DNA from: CAVOKN01 sp963696505
GTDB lineage: Bacteria; Pseudomonadota; Gammaproteobacteria; Burkholderiales; Rhodocyclaceae
NCBI GenBank assembly: GCA_963696505.1
Contig: CAVOKN010000020.1
Span: 1 to 32,225, forward strand
Direction: 5' to 3'
DNA length: 32,225 nt
In this document: positions 15,449 to 26,301 of the stretch, piece after piece
How the letters are laid out: every line of letters begins with the position of its first letter
Numbering within the stretch: the stretch's first letter is position 1
The notes under the pieces: model-generated
Database searches by the model: none
The model's input: only the letters and a program-made list of their open reading frames with translations
Told to the model about the DNA's origin: nothing
Translations under genes and position numbers: made by a program

Positions 15449-16615
15449 TCAAGCATCGGCCAGCACATGTTCCACCAGCCGCACCCAGTAGGCGACGCCG
15501 ACGGGCAGGATGGCGTCGTTGAAGTCGTAGTGCGGGCTGTGCAGCATGCAGCCGCCCTCGCCCGGGCCGTTGCCTATCCAAACGTAACAGCCGGGCTTGA
15601 CCTGGAGCATGTAGGAGAAATCTTCCGCGCCCATGGTCGGCTGTAGATCGGTGTAGACCTTGTCGGTGCCGACCAGACCACGCGCCACGCTGCGGCAGAC
15701 CTCGGCCTGCTCGGCGTCGTTGATGGTGGGCGGGTAGCCGCGCTCGTAACGCAGTTCGATGCGGGCGCCGAAGGCCGCCGCCACGCCCTGGCAGATGCGC
15801 TGCATGGCGGCTTCGAGGGTGTCCTGAACTTCGGGCCGGAAGGCGCGGGCGGTGCCGCGCAGCCACGCCGTTTCGGGAATCACGTTGTAGGCGTCGCCGG
15901 CGTGAAACTGGGTGACGCTCACCACTGCGGCATCGACGGGATGGACGTTGCGGCTGACGACGGTCTGCAGCGTTTGCACCAGCGCGGCGCCGGCGGCCAC
16001 CGGGTCGACGGCCTGGTGCGGCATGGCGGCGTGGCCGCCGCGACCGTGGATGCTGATCTCGAACTCGTCGGAGCCGGCCATCACCGGGCCGGCGTGAACG
16101 CCGAAGTGGCCCGCCGCCATGCCCGGCCAGTTGTGCATGCCGTACACCGCCTCCACCGGGAAGCGCTCGAACAGGCCCTCCTCCACCATCACCCTACCGC
16201 CACCCTTGCCTTCCTCGGCGGGCTGGAAGATGAAATGCACGGTGCCGTCGAAGTTGCGGTTGCGGGCCAGCTCCCGTGCCGCGCCGAGCAGCATGGCAAC
16301 GTGGCCGTCGTGGCCGCAGGCGTGCATCTTTCCTTGGTGGCGGGAGCGGTGCGGAAAGGTGTTGAGTTCGGGGAGCGGCAACGCGTCCATGTCGGCGCGC
16401 AGGGCGATGGCGCGGCGGCCGTCGCCGGCCCTGAGGCTGCCCACCACGCCGGTGCCGGCGAGCCCGCGATGAACCGCGACGCCAAAGGCGGCGAGGCGCC
16501 GCGCGACCACGTCGGCGGTGCGCGCCTCCTCGAAGGCAGTCTCGGGATGGGCGTGGATGTCGCGGCGCAGCGCGACCAGTTCTTCGGCGTCGGGGAGCAG
16601 GGATTCGGTAGTCAT
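15449..16615 (-). CDS. M20 family amidohydrolase (hippurate hydrolase-like)
   Basis: A 388-residue zinc/manganese amidohydrolase of the M20D group (hippurate hydrolase, IAA-amino acid hydrolase, N-acyl-amino acid deacylases). The sequence shows RRDIHAHPETAFEE, ALRADMDALPL, the metal motif KMHACGHDGHVAMLL (C100, H102), FQPAEEGKGGGRVM and YGMHNWPGM, a dimerisation domain (GRGGHAAMPHQAVDPV), and the C-terminal MGAEDFSYML and WIGNG. I chose ATG at 16615 because GAGGAA lies 9 bases upstream and homology starts there. It lies 46 bases downstream of the hydantoinase, so cotranscription is likely and a shared amide-catabolic role is plausible but unproven. Confidence 0.93.
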   Translation of the reverse strand: MTTESLLPDAEELVALRRDIHAHPETAFEEARTADVVARRLAAFGVAVHRGLAGTGVVGSLRAGDGRRAIALRADMDALPLPELNTFPHRSRHQGKMHACGHDGHVAMLLGAARELARNRNFDGTVHFIFQPAEEGKGGGRVMVEEGLFERFPVEAVYGMHNWPGMAAGHFGVHAGPVMAGSDEFEISIHGRGGHAAMPHQAVDPVAAGAALVQTLQTVVSRNVHPVDAAVVSVTQFHAGDAYNVIPETAWLRGTARAFRPEVQDTLEAAMQRICQGVAAAFGARIELRYERGYPPTINDAEQAEVCRSVARGLVGTDKVYTDLQPTMGAEDFSYMLQVKPGCYVWIGNGPGEGGCMLHSPHYDFNDAILPVGVAYWVRLVEHVLADA

Positions 16616-16661
16616 GGCGGCAGGGTTCCTCGGGCCGATGCTACACGCACCGCCGGGGTTT

Positions 16662-20351
<3,690 letters not shown>

Positions 20352-20518
20352 CCGCAATCCACGCAGGCCGGGTCCAGCGCAGCGACGCCGACCTCCAGCG
20401 CACCATTTCGGCTACGGCCTTCGGCCTGAAGTTAACCTACGGCACGGCCCTGGTGCGAAATCCCAACGGCGATGAAGCTTCGCGGCATGCGCTTCCCTCC
20501 GGTTGCGACGACCCGCGG

Positions 20519-20550
20519 ATTCTAGCCCGGCGCAAAGGCGGCGCTAGAAT
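20519..20550. promoter_or_regulatory. symmetric divergent promoter region
   Basis: ATTCTAGC (20519-20526) and GCTAGAAT (20543-20550) form a perfect 8-bp inverted repeat with a 16-base centre. Each arm reads TAGAAT outward, a good -10 hexamer, so the pair could serve both nnrDE (start 20582, leader about 25 bases) and the hydantoinase (start 20351, leader about 160 bases). It could instead be a regulator-binding site. Confidence 0.4.
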
Positions 20551-20581
20551 GAGGCATCCAGCCGCCCGACTCCGATCCGCC

Positions 20582-22135
20582 ATGGAGCAGGAAACCTCTT
20601 CGCCCTTCCCCCCCGCCGAACCGATCTGGCGCGTGGACACGATCCGCCGCATCGAGCAGCGCTACCTGTACGACGCCGACCCGCCGCTGATAGAGCGCGC
20701 CGGCGCCGCTGCGGCAGCGATTGCCCTCGACCTGCTGAAGCGCCGGCCCGGGCCAGTGCTGGTGGCGGCGGGGCCGGGCAACAACGGCGGCGATGCCTTT
20801 GTCGTGGCACGGCTGCTGCGCGCGGCGGGCCACGCCGTGATCTGCGCCTTCGACGGCGACCCGGCGCGGCTTCCTGCCGACGCCCGGGGCGCGTGGCAGG
20901 CCTGGCAAACGGCTGCCGGCGAAACCGTAAGCGATATCGCCGCGGCACTGCGAATCGCGCCGGCCCTCGCGGTGGACGGCCTGTTCGGCATCGGCCTCGG
21001 TCGGGAAATCGGCCCGCTCTATGCGGATTGGATCGAGCGGCTGAACGCCCTCGATGGCCCGCTGCTGGCCCTGGACATTCCCAGCGGGCTGGACGCGGAC
21101 ACCGGCAGCGTGCGTGGGATTGCGATCCGGGCCAGCCACACCGCCACCTTCATCGGCCTCAAGCCGGGGCTGCTGACCGGCGCAGGGCCGCAGCATTGCG
21201 GCCGGATGCTGATCTGCGATCTGGATCTGCCGCGGGACCACGGCGTCGCCGCCGATGGCTGGACGCTGACTCCCGCAGGCTTCGCCCACCTGCTGCGCCG
21301 CCGGCCGCTGGACAGCCACAAGGGTTCCTTTGGCGATGCCGGCATCGTCGGCGGCGCCACCGGAATGGTGGGCGCAGCGCTGCTCGCGGCTCGTGCGGCC
21401 CTGAAACTGGGTGCCGGCCGGGTGTTCGTGGGCATGCTGGCCCCCGGCGCGCCGGTGGTGGACGTGGTCCAACCCGAACTGATGCTGCGTCCCGCGCAGC
21501 ACGTGGTGGACCAGGCGTCGGCGCTGGCTGTCGGGCCGGGCCTCGGCCAGGACGATGCCGCACGGCATCTGCTGGAGCAGGCGATCGCTCGCCCGGTGCC
21601 GCTGGTGCTCGACGCAGACGCCCTCAACCTGCTCGCCGCCCACCCCGTGCTGGGCCACCACATTGCCGCGCGCACTGCCCCCACGCTGCTGACGCCCCAC
21701 CCGGCAGAAGCCGGACGGCTGCTGGGTCAGCCCACCGCCGCCGTGCAGTCGGACCGCATCGGCGCCGCCTGCGAACTGGCGCGCCGATTCAAGGCCACGG
21801 CGGTGCTGAAGGGCAGCGGCAGCGTCGTCGCGGAGACCGGCGGCAAGTGGTGGATCAATGCCAGCGGCAACCCGGGAATGGCCAGCGCCGGAATGGGCGA
21901 CGTGCTCTCAGGCTTCGTGGTCGCCCTGCTCGCCCAGGGATGGGAGGCTTGCGCGGCCCTGCGCGCCGCGGTCCATCTGCATGGCGCGGCGGCCGACTTG
22001 CTGGTGGCCGAGGGCGAAGGGCCGATCGGCCTGGCGGCAGGGGATCTGGTGCTTCCGGCGCGGCGCCTGCTCAACCGCTGGACAGAGGCAGTCTGCGGGC
22101 GCGAGCATCGACTGCCGCGCCAGAACTTGCCGTAA
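20582..22135 (+). CDS. nnrDE: bifunctional NAD(P)HX epimerase / ADP-dependent dehydratase
   Basis: A 517-residue fusion that repairs hydrated NADH and NADPH. The N-terminal YjeF_N epimerase domain (about 15-220) shows LIERAGAAAAAIAL, VAAGPGNNGGDAFVVARLL, DGLFGIGLGR and LALDIPSGLDADTG. The C-terminal ribokinase-like dehydratase (about 230-500) shows SHKGSFGDAGIVGGATGMVGAALLAARAAL, AVGPGLGQDD, PLVLDADALNLLA, LTPHPAEAGRLLG, TAVLKGSGSVV and the nucleotide-binding GNPGMASAGMGDVLSG. All core motifs are intact. I chose ATG 20582 because family homology starts soon after it and a TAGAAT lies about 32 bases upstream; an in-frame ATG at 20549 would sit on that -10 box. Convergent with higBA. Confidence 0.93.
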   Translation: MEQETSSPFPPAEPIWRVDTIRRIEQRYLYDADPPLIERAGAAAAAIALDLLKRRPGPVLVAAGPGNNGGDAFVVARLLRAAGHAVICAFDGDPARLPADARGAWQAWQTAAGETVSDIAAALRIAPALAVDGLFGIGLGREIGPLYADWIERLNALDGPLLALDIPSGLDADTGSVRGIAIRASHTATFIGLKPGLLTGAGPQHCGRMLICDLDLPRDHGVAADGWTLTPAGFAHLLRRRPLDSHKGSFGDAGIVGGATGMVGAALLAARAALKLGAGRVFVGMLAPGAPVVDVVQPELMLRPAQHVVDQASALAVGPGLGQDDAARHLLEQAIARPVPLVLDADALNLLAAHPVLGHHIAARTAPTLLTPHPAEAGRLLGQPTAAVQSDRIGAACELARRFKATAVLKGSGSVVAETGGKWWINASGNPGMASAGMGDVLSGFVVALLAQGWEACAALRAAVHLHGAAADLLVAEGEGPIGLAAGDLVLPARRLLNRWTEAVCGREHRLPRQNLP

Positions 22136-22302
22136 GTTGATGATATTACTGAATATTGATTGGCGGAGAGGGCGACTGCCACATTTCCCGCCGCAAGCCT
22201 CGTGGTTGCTCGCGCTCTGCGACTTCGGGAGAACGAGTTACCACGCTACCTACCACGGTTGGTGCCGCGGTACCCCCGGCTTCCCCGTCACGGGGACACG
22301 GG

Positions 22303-22737
22303 TCAGGCGCCGATGAACGCCGCCGGGCTGACGTTGAAGTACCGGGCCAGCTTGCCCGCCAGGGTCGCACTGATCTTGCGCTTTCCCGCCAGGATGGCGG
22401 AGAGATTGCTCTGCGGCACGATCTCCGCCAGATCGCTCTGCTTCAGTCCGCGCTGCTCGATCAGGTAACGGAGGACCTCCCGCGGCTCCGAGGTCTCGAT
22501 CGCGTAGTGCTCGGCGTCGTAGTCCTCCACCAGTTCGCTGACCAGATCGAGCAGCCCAGCAAGGGCGTGATCCTCCTGGTCGCCGACGATATCGAGCAGG
22601 CCGTTCATCAGGGCCACAGTCCGCTCGTATTCGGCGTCGTTGCGAATCGGGCGGAGGTGAGCGACCCGATCGAACGCGGCCCAGGTCTTCTCCAGGGCTT
22701 TCACGTCGAGTGGAAACGTAGCGGTCGTCACATTCAC
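22303..22737 (-). CDS. higA: HigA-type HTH antitoxin
   Basis: A 144-residue antitoxin of the larger HigA type. The N-terminal half (ALEKTWAAFDRVAHLRPIRNDAEYERTVALMNGLLDIVGDQEDHALAGLLDLVSELVEDYDAEHY) is the helical toxin-binding part. The C-terminal half is a Cro/C1-type HTH (VLRYLIEQRGLKQSDLAEIVPQSNLSAILAGKRKISATLAGKLARYFNVSPAAFIG). The start is GTG at 22737, overlapping the higB stop as GTGA; a second in-frame GTG is at 22731. It follows the toxin gene, the order expected of higBA. It is likely to bind the palindrome at 23045-23061. Confidence 0.9.
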   Translation of the reverse strand: MNVTTATFPLDVKALEKTWAAFDRVAHLRPIRNDAEYERTVALMNGLLDIVGDQEDHALAGLLDLVSELVEDYDAEHYAIETSEPREVLRYLIEQRGLKQSDLAEIVPQSNLSAILAGKRKISATLAGKLARYFNVSPAAFIGA

Positions 22738-23036
22738 ACCTTGCCTTTCCGGTAGAGCCTGCACCAGTTGTCGTATTCCCGATGGGTCATCACCCAGCGT
22801 ACGAAGATCTTTCCGTCCCGATACCGAACGACCGTGACGAGCCGATAGTTGTTTCCGCCGACGTTGAATACGGTATAGGGCGCCACATAGTCCGCACTCC
22901 CGAAGCACCGACGCAGATCGGCGAAGTCGACGAAGCGGGAGTGCTCGGCGACGGTATGCCAGGCACGCATCGCCTGCTCCGCCTCAGGGTGCTTCTGCCA
23001 GAACTCGCGCAACGCCTTCAGGGAGATGATGTGCAC
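22734..23036 (-). CDS. higB: HigB-type mRNA interferase toxin
   Basis: A 100-residue RelE-superfamily HigB toxin, expected to cut mRNA on the ribosome. VHIISLKALREFWQKHPEAEQAMRAWHTVAEHSRFVDFADLRRCFGSADYV, then FNVGGNNYRLVTVVRYRDGKIFVRWVMTHREYDN, matches the HigB pattern including the C-terminal THxEYD motif. I chose GTG 23036 because homology starts there; an in-frame GTG at 23066 lies upstream of the -10 box. TATAAT (23043-23048) ends 6 bases before GTG, which predicts a leaderless mRNA. Confidence 0.9.
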   Translation of the reverse strand: MHIISLKALREFWQKHPEAEQAMRAWHTVAEHSRFVDFADLRRCFGSADYVAPYTVFNVGGNNYRLVTVVRYRDGKIFVRWVMTHREYDNWCRLYRKGKV

Positions 23037-23042
23037 GGCGAG

Positions 23043-23061
23043 ATTATATCGTTCTGATATA
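23043..23061 (-). promoter_or_regulatory. higBA promoter -10 and overlapping operator
   Basis: TATAAT on the minus strand at 23043-23048, with TTGTGT at 16-base spacing as a possible -35. TATATC-AGAAC-GATATA (23045-23061) is a perfect 6-bp inverted repeat covering most of the -10, well placed for HigA to block RNA polymerase. The predicted transcription start, 7 bases from the -10, coincides with the first base of the higB GTG. Confidence 0.6.
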
Positions 23062-23066
23062 CACAC

Positions 23067-23835
23067 ACAAAGCGCGAGCTCACGAGAAACGAAAGTGCAC
23101 CCCGCCCCCGGGGGGCTGTACCGGCCCCCATGTCTGCGCCGGAGCAGTCGGGCATTACCGTCAGCATTGGGAGGGGCACCGATCCGGTTAGCGCACCGAC
23201 AGCAGACAACAGAATAACGACCATACAGATTGCCGTCCCCGACGAGCTTCCCGGGACTGCGCAGAACACGGGATCGCTCGCGTCACCCACCTCAAGGGGA
23301 TGTGAATCCTTGCCACCCATTCGCCGCCGGTCAAGCCGTCAGCGGTTCGACGGCAGGTAACAGTGCGAAGCCGTCGCTGGGTGTGGGTACTCAAGGAGAG
23401 CAGTTCGGCCATTCCGGTCACACGACTGCGTCCGGCGAGCGGCAGGTATCCGGCAGTCAACCGACCTTGGGGCCAGCTCGGCATCGAACGTCAGCTTCCC
23501 ACCATGCCACCGGCAACTTGCGACCCCTAACCCGCCGTTGATCGTCCGCAGTAGTCAGCGGCTGGTTACGGATGTGCAGCTGTCATCCGCATGCCGGTCC
23601 CGACGACTTTCGGTCGGCGATGCCTGACATCCGCTACACATCGCTAGCTGGCGCTTTCGGATGCCCGGTTTCGTTGACGTCGTATCCAGGTCGCTCACAC
23701 TTGGCCGATATGGGACCGCGGTCTCACGCCGAAGCGAGACCGAAGCATTGCGCGCGAAGCAAGCTGCGTCCGCACCGCCCCATTCCAGCCTCATGGAACG
23801 TCCCCGTGATGGCCGTGAGCGAGCCTACCTGTAGT
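23067..23835. other. gene-free interval with degenerate repeat-like motifs
   Basis: About 770 bases between higB and the end of the CsgG operon. The frames present have irregular composition and no family match. On the minus strand between about 23390 and 23800 several short related motifs recur (GACCGAAAGTCGTCGG, ATCCGAAAGCGCC, GGGAAGCTGACGTTCG, GACCGGAATGGCC). They resemble decayed copies of an intergenic repeat family common in proteobacteria. This is a visual impression, not an alignment. Confidence 0.35.
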
Positions 23836-25215
23836 TCAGCGCCGGACGAAGTACTCTTGAGGAATATTGTTAGCCACGAAGTAGGCGGCTTTCTGCATGC
23901 AGTCCCGCAGGGCCAGTTCCATCGGCGTATTCCGGTACACGTCGAGGCTGGACGGCATGGCTGCGCCGGTTCCAGGAAGGGCGGCCCCGATGATCCCCCT
24001 CACCGATCGGGCGATGCCCGGAATCTGCTGCCGTGCCAGCAACTGGCCGCTGCGGCCGTCGGCGACGCTGATCTCGATGGTGATCTGGGACACCGTGATG
24101 CGGTTGCCGATGATACCGAAGGGCAATCCCATGATCGGCGAGACGACGGTGCTGCCGGCCGCCTTGGGGTCGAAGTGCACGAGTGCGCCGAATACCTCGA
24201 TGTCGGCAGTGTCGGCAGCAGCCTGGCTGCGTGCCGCCCCGGGGTCGGAGGCCTGCGCCCGGGTCAGCGCACGTTCCCCGGCCAGTTGCCGGCGCGACTG
24301 TTCGCCGCTTTCGATGACGATGAAGTAGCCGCTGCCGTGCAGCGCGGTGACCAGCATTTCCCTCAGGCCGCCGCCCAGACCGGGCGGGACGTCGGTGGCC
24401 TGCACCTCGACGGATGCCACCTCGACAAGCGCCTTCAGGCCGTCGGGCCGCGCGGCGAAGGCCGGCCCCTCGCCTCGCTGGGCACGGGCCATGTCGAGTC
24501 CGGCCAGTCTCTGGCGGGCCAGGTCGCCGGCGTGCCCGGCCGGGTCAGACGCCGCGGCGCGTTCGAACAGCGTGCGCGCTTCGTCCCGCTGCCCCTGCTC
24601 TAACACCAGGGCACCCAGATTGACGTTGGCGGAGGGCAGGCCGGGATCCAGGCGCAGGGCCTCACGGTAGGCCTGAATCGCAGCCTCGGCCTTCTTCTGC
24701 CTATGCAGCGCCTCACCCAGCAGGTTCCACAGGCCCGCATGCCGAGGCTCCGCCTGCAGGGCGTTGCGGGCCAGGGTCTCCGCCCGGCCAGAGTCGCCAG
24801 CCCGGAGCGCGGCGAGGACGGCCTGTTGCGCCGGGGAGGGGAGCGCGACTGGAACTGTCGGGGGCGGGGCGTCGCTCAGCAGCACTTCGAGCGGCTTGCC
24901 GTCGCGCAGGATGCCGAGACGGAGAAAGCTGCGCTTGGGATGGGCGGCGATGGCGGCGTCGAGCTCGCCGACGCTGGCGATCCCGCGTCCTGCATAGGTC
25001 GCGACGATGTCTCCAGCACGGATGCCGGCACTGGCGGCGGCGCTGCCAGGGAGCACCTGGGTGACCGCCGCACCGTGCTGCGCGGGCTGACCGGGTTCGA
25101 GATCGGCACAGTACAGGCCCCAGTCCTCGGTGCCCGCGGCGGCTATCCCGATTGCCAGCGCGAGGAGCAGTATTGCTGCAACTTGTGGCAACCACCCCGC
25201 AGACCGGGGTTTCAT
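23836..25215 (-). CDS. exported PDZ-TPR-CsgG protein
   Basis: About 459 residues. A signal peptide without a lipobox (MKPRSAGWLPQVAAILLLALAIGIAAAG), a PDZ domain (about 28-115: VTQVLPGSAAASAGIRAGDIVATYAGRGIASVGELDAAIAAH), two to three TPR units (about 128-220: GLWNLLGEALHRQKKAEAAIQAYREALRLDPGLPSANVNLGALVLEQGQRDEARTLFERA), and a CsgG-family domain (about 260-459: GLREMLVTALHGSGYFIVIES, ISVADGRSGQLLARQQIPG, VYRNTPMELALRDCMQKAAYFVANNIP). CsgG of curli is an outer-membrane secretion pore and a lipoprotein; this protein is neither clearly a pore nor lipidated. The start is ATG 25215 with AGGGGA upstream. Last gene of the exported-protein cluster, a paralogue of the 26302-27771 gene. Confidence 0.85.
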   Translation of the reverse strand: MKPRSAGWLPQVAAILLLALAIGIAAAGTEDWGLYCADLEPGQPAQHGAAVTQVLPGSAAASAGIRAGDIVATYAGRGIASVGELDAAIAAHPKRSFLRLGILRDGKPLEVLLSDAPPPTVPVALPSPAQQAVLAALRAGDSGRAETLARNALQAEPRHAGLWNLLGEALHRQKKAEAAIQAYREALRLDPGLPSANVNLGALVLEQGQRDEARTLFERAAASDPAGHAGDLARQRLAGLDMARAQRGEGPAFAARPDGLKALVEVASVEVQATDVPPGLGGGLREMLVTALHGSGYFIVIESGEQSRRQLAGERALTRAQASDPGAARSQAAADTADIEVFGALVHFDPKAAGSTVVSPIMGLPFGIIGNRITVSQITIEISVADGRSGQLLARQQIPGIARSVRGIIGAALPGTGAAMPSSLDVYRNTPMELALRDCMQKAAYFVANNIPQEYFVRR

Positions 25216-25230
25216 CACCGTCCCCTGCCG

Positions 25231-25593
25231 TTACCAGCAGCGCCAGTCCGGCCGGCAACCGGGGCAGGACGGCGGAAGATGGGGCGGCCCACAGGAATAG
25301 GGGGGTAGCCTGCGGGGTGGTGGAAAGGGCAACTCTTCCGCCCAGCCGAGCCAGCGGTGAAGCCACCAGGCATCCTCCCGCAGCCCCGGCGTGGTGAAGC
25401 GCTGCACCGTGGGCGGCTGCACGTAGGGCGCGCGCATCTGCTGCTGCAACGCCATCTCGTGGCCGGCCTGCAGATACAGTTCGATCGCCGTGCGATAGTC
25501 GGGTGGTTCGTGCTGGGCCGTGCTGACGCCCGTCAGGGCGGACAGGGCGAGGGCCATGGCGACGCGACGAGCGCTTGGGGGCAGATGATTCAT
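25231..25593 (-). CDS. small secreted Pro/Cys-rich protein
   Basis: 120 residues, no family recognised. The N-terminal signal peptide (MNHLPPSARRVAMALALSALTGVSTAQ) is followed by a short helical segment (PPDYRTAIELYLQAGHEMALQQQMRAP). The tail is rich in Pro, Trp and Cys (LPPYSCGPPHLPPSCPGCRPDWRCW), with four Cys close together that could form disulfides or bind metal. Its ATG overlaps the stop of the lipoprotein gene (ATGA) and the CsgG gene starts 15 bases after it, so it is embedded in the operon and probably serves the same process. Confidence 0.75.
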   Translation of the reverse strand: MNHLPPSARRVAMALALSALTGVSTAQHEPPDYRTAIELYLQAGHEMALQQQMRAPYVQPPTVQRFTTPGLREDAWWLHRWLGWAEELPFPPPRRLPPYSCGPPHLPPSCPGCRPDWRCW

Positions 25594-26123
25594 AGCTTGT
25601 ATTCCCCTTGGGCCGGGGGCTCAGAGGGCGGCGGTGTCAGAGGCTTGGCCGGGGCTTGAGGTGGGGGCCGGGGCGGGTCGGCCGGAAGTCTGCGCTCGGG
25701 GGGCGCGGGCGGAGCGCGCCGGGCACCGCGATCGTAAAGCAGGCGATTGAAGGCTGCGTAGAACTTCTCGCACTCGTCGTCGAGCTCGTCGGTGTAGGCC
25801 ATGTTCTGGGACACGGCACAGGTAGCGTCCATACGGAGGTTGTCGGAAGCGTCGCGGGCGAAGCGGACGGTGAGGTAGAGGGTGTACATGTCGAGGTTGA
25901 AGATCTCTTTGCGCTGCCGTTCGGCGGTCACGAAACCGGCGGCTTCGTTCTGGATCGATGGCAGGTAGCCCACCTCCTGGGCGGCCCGTGCCGCGAGGCG
26001 CACCCCCTCGGCTACGCCGATCTGGTGGTGAATGCCCAGGCTCTGAGACCTAGTGTAGGGCGTGGCGCATCCCGCCAGCCCGAGCATCGCAACCAGCGCA
26101 AGCAGGATGATGATGCGGGTCAC
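25590..26123 (-). CDS. lipoprotein of unknown function, Pro-rich C-terminus
   Basis: About 177 residues. The start is GTG 26123, preceded by GAGGT at 7 bases. The signal is TRIIILLALVAMLGLAGC with lipobox LAGC and lipidated Cys19. The next residue is Ala, not Asp, so the outer membrane is the expected destination. The body (IGVAEGVRLAARAAQEVGYLPSI, then KEIFNLDMYTLYLTVRFARDASDNLRMDATCAVSQ) looks like a compact alpha/beta domain with two later Cys. The C-terminus is Pro-rich (ERRLPADPPRPPPQAPAKPLTPPPSEPPAQGE), suited to spanning or binding cell-wall material. No family recognised. It is coupled by ATGA to the next gene and 178 bases after the PDZ-PDZ-CsgG gene. Confidence 0.85.
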   Translation of the reverse strand: MTRIIILLALVAMLGLAGCATPYTRSQSLGIHHQIGVAEGVRLAARAAQEVGYLPSIQNEAAGFVTAERQRKEIFNLDMYTLYLTVRFARDASDNLRMDATCAVSQNMAYTDELDDECEKFYAAFNRLLYDRGARRAPPAPPERRLPADPPRPPPQAPAKPLTPPPSEPPAQGEYKL

Positions 26124-26301
26124 GGGCGGTACCTCACTGGGCGGGCTTTGCCGTTCCGAGTCCGCATGCCCCCACGCCTGCCCTGCCCCGCGGGCGGGAA
26201 AGGGAGTGCGCATAGGGTAGGCCATGCCCGCCGTCCAGATGGCAATGGGCGGCACAAACCGGCGCACGCAGTACCGCAGCGAAGCCTGACCATGGCAGCT
26301 G

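Noticed and set aside
22283..22295. CCCCGTCACGGGG as a terminator between nnrDE and higA
   Set aside because: The stem is only 5 bp with a 3-nt loop and no T-run, too weak to call in GC-rich sequence.
23018..23320. A minus-strand frame with a hydrophobic stretch (ICMVVILLSAVGALTG)
   Set aside because: There is no ribosome binding site, its 3' end runs through the higB promoter, and the rest of the translation is low in protein-like features.
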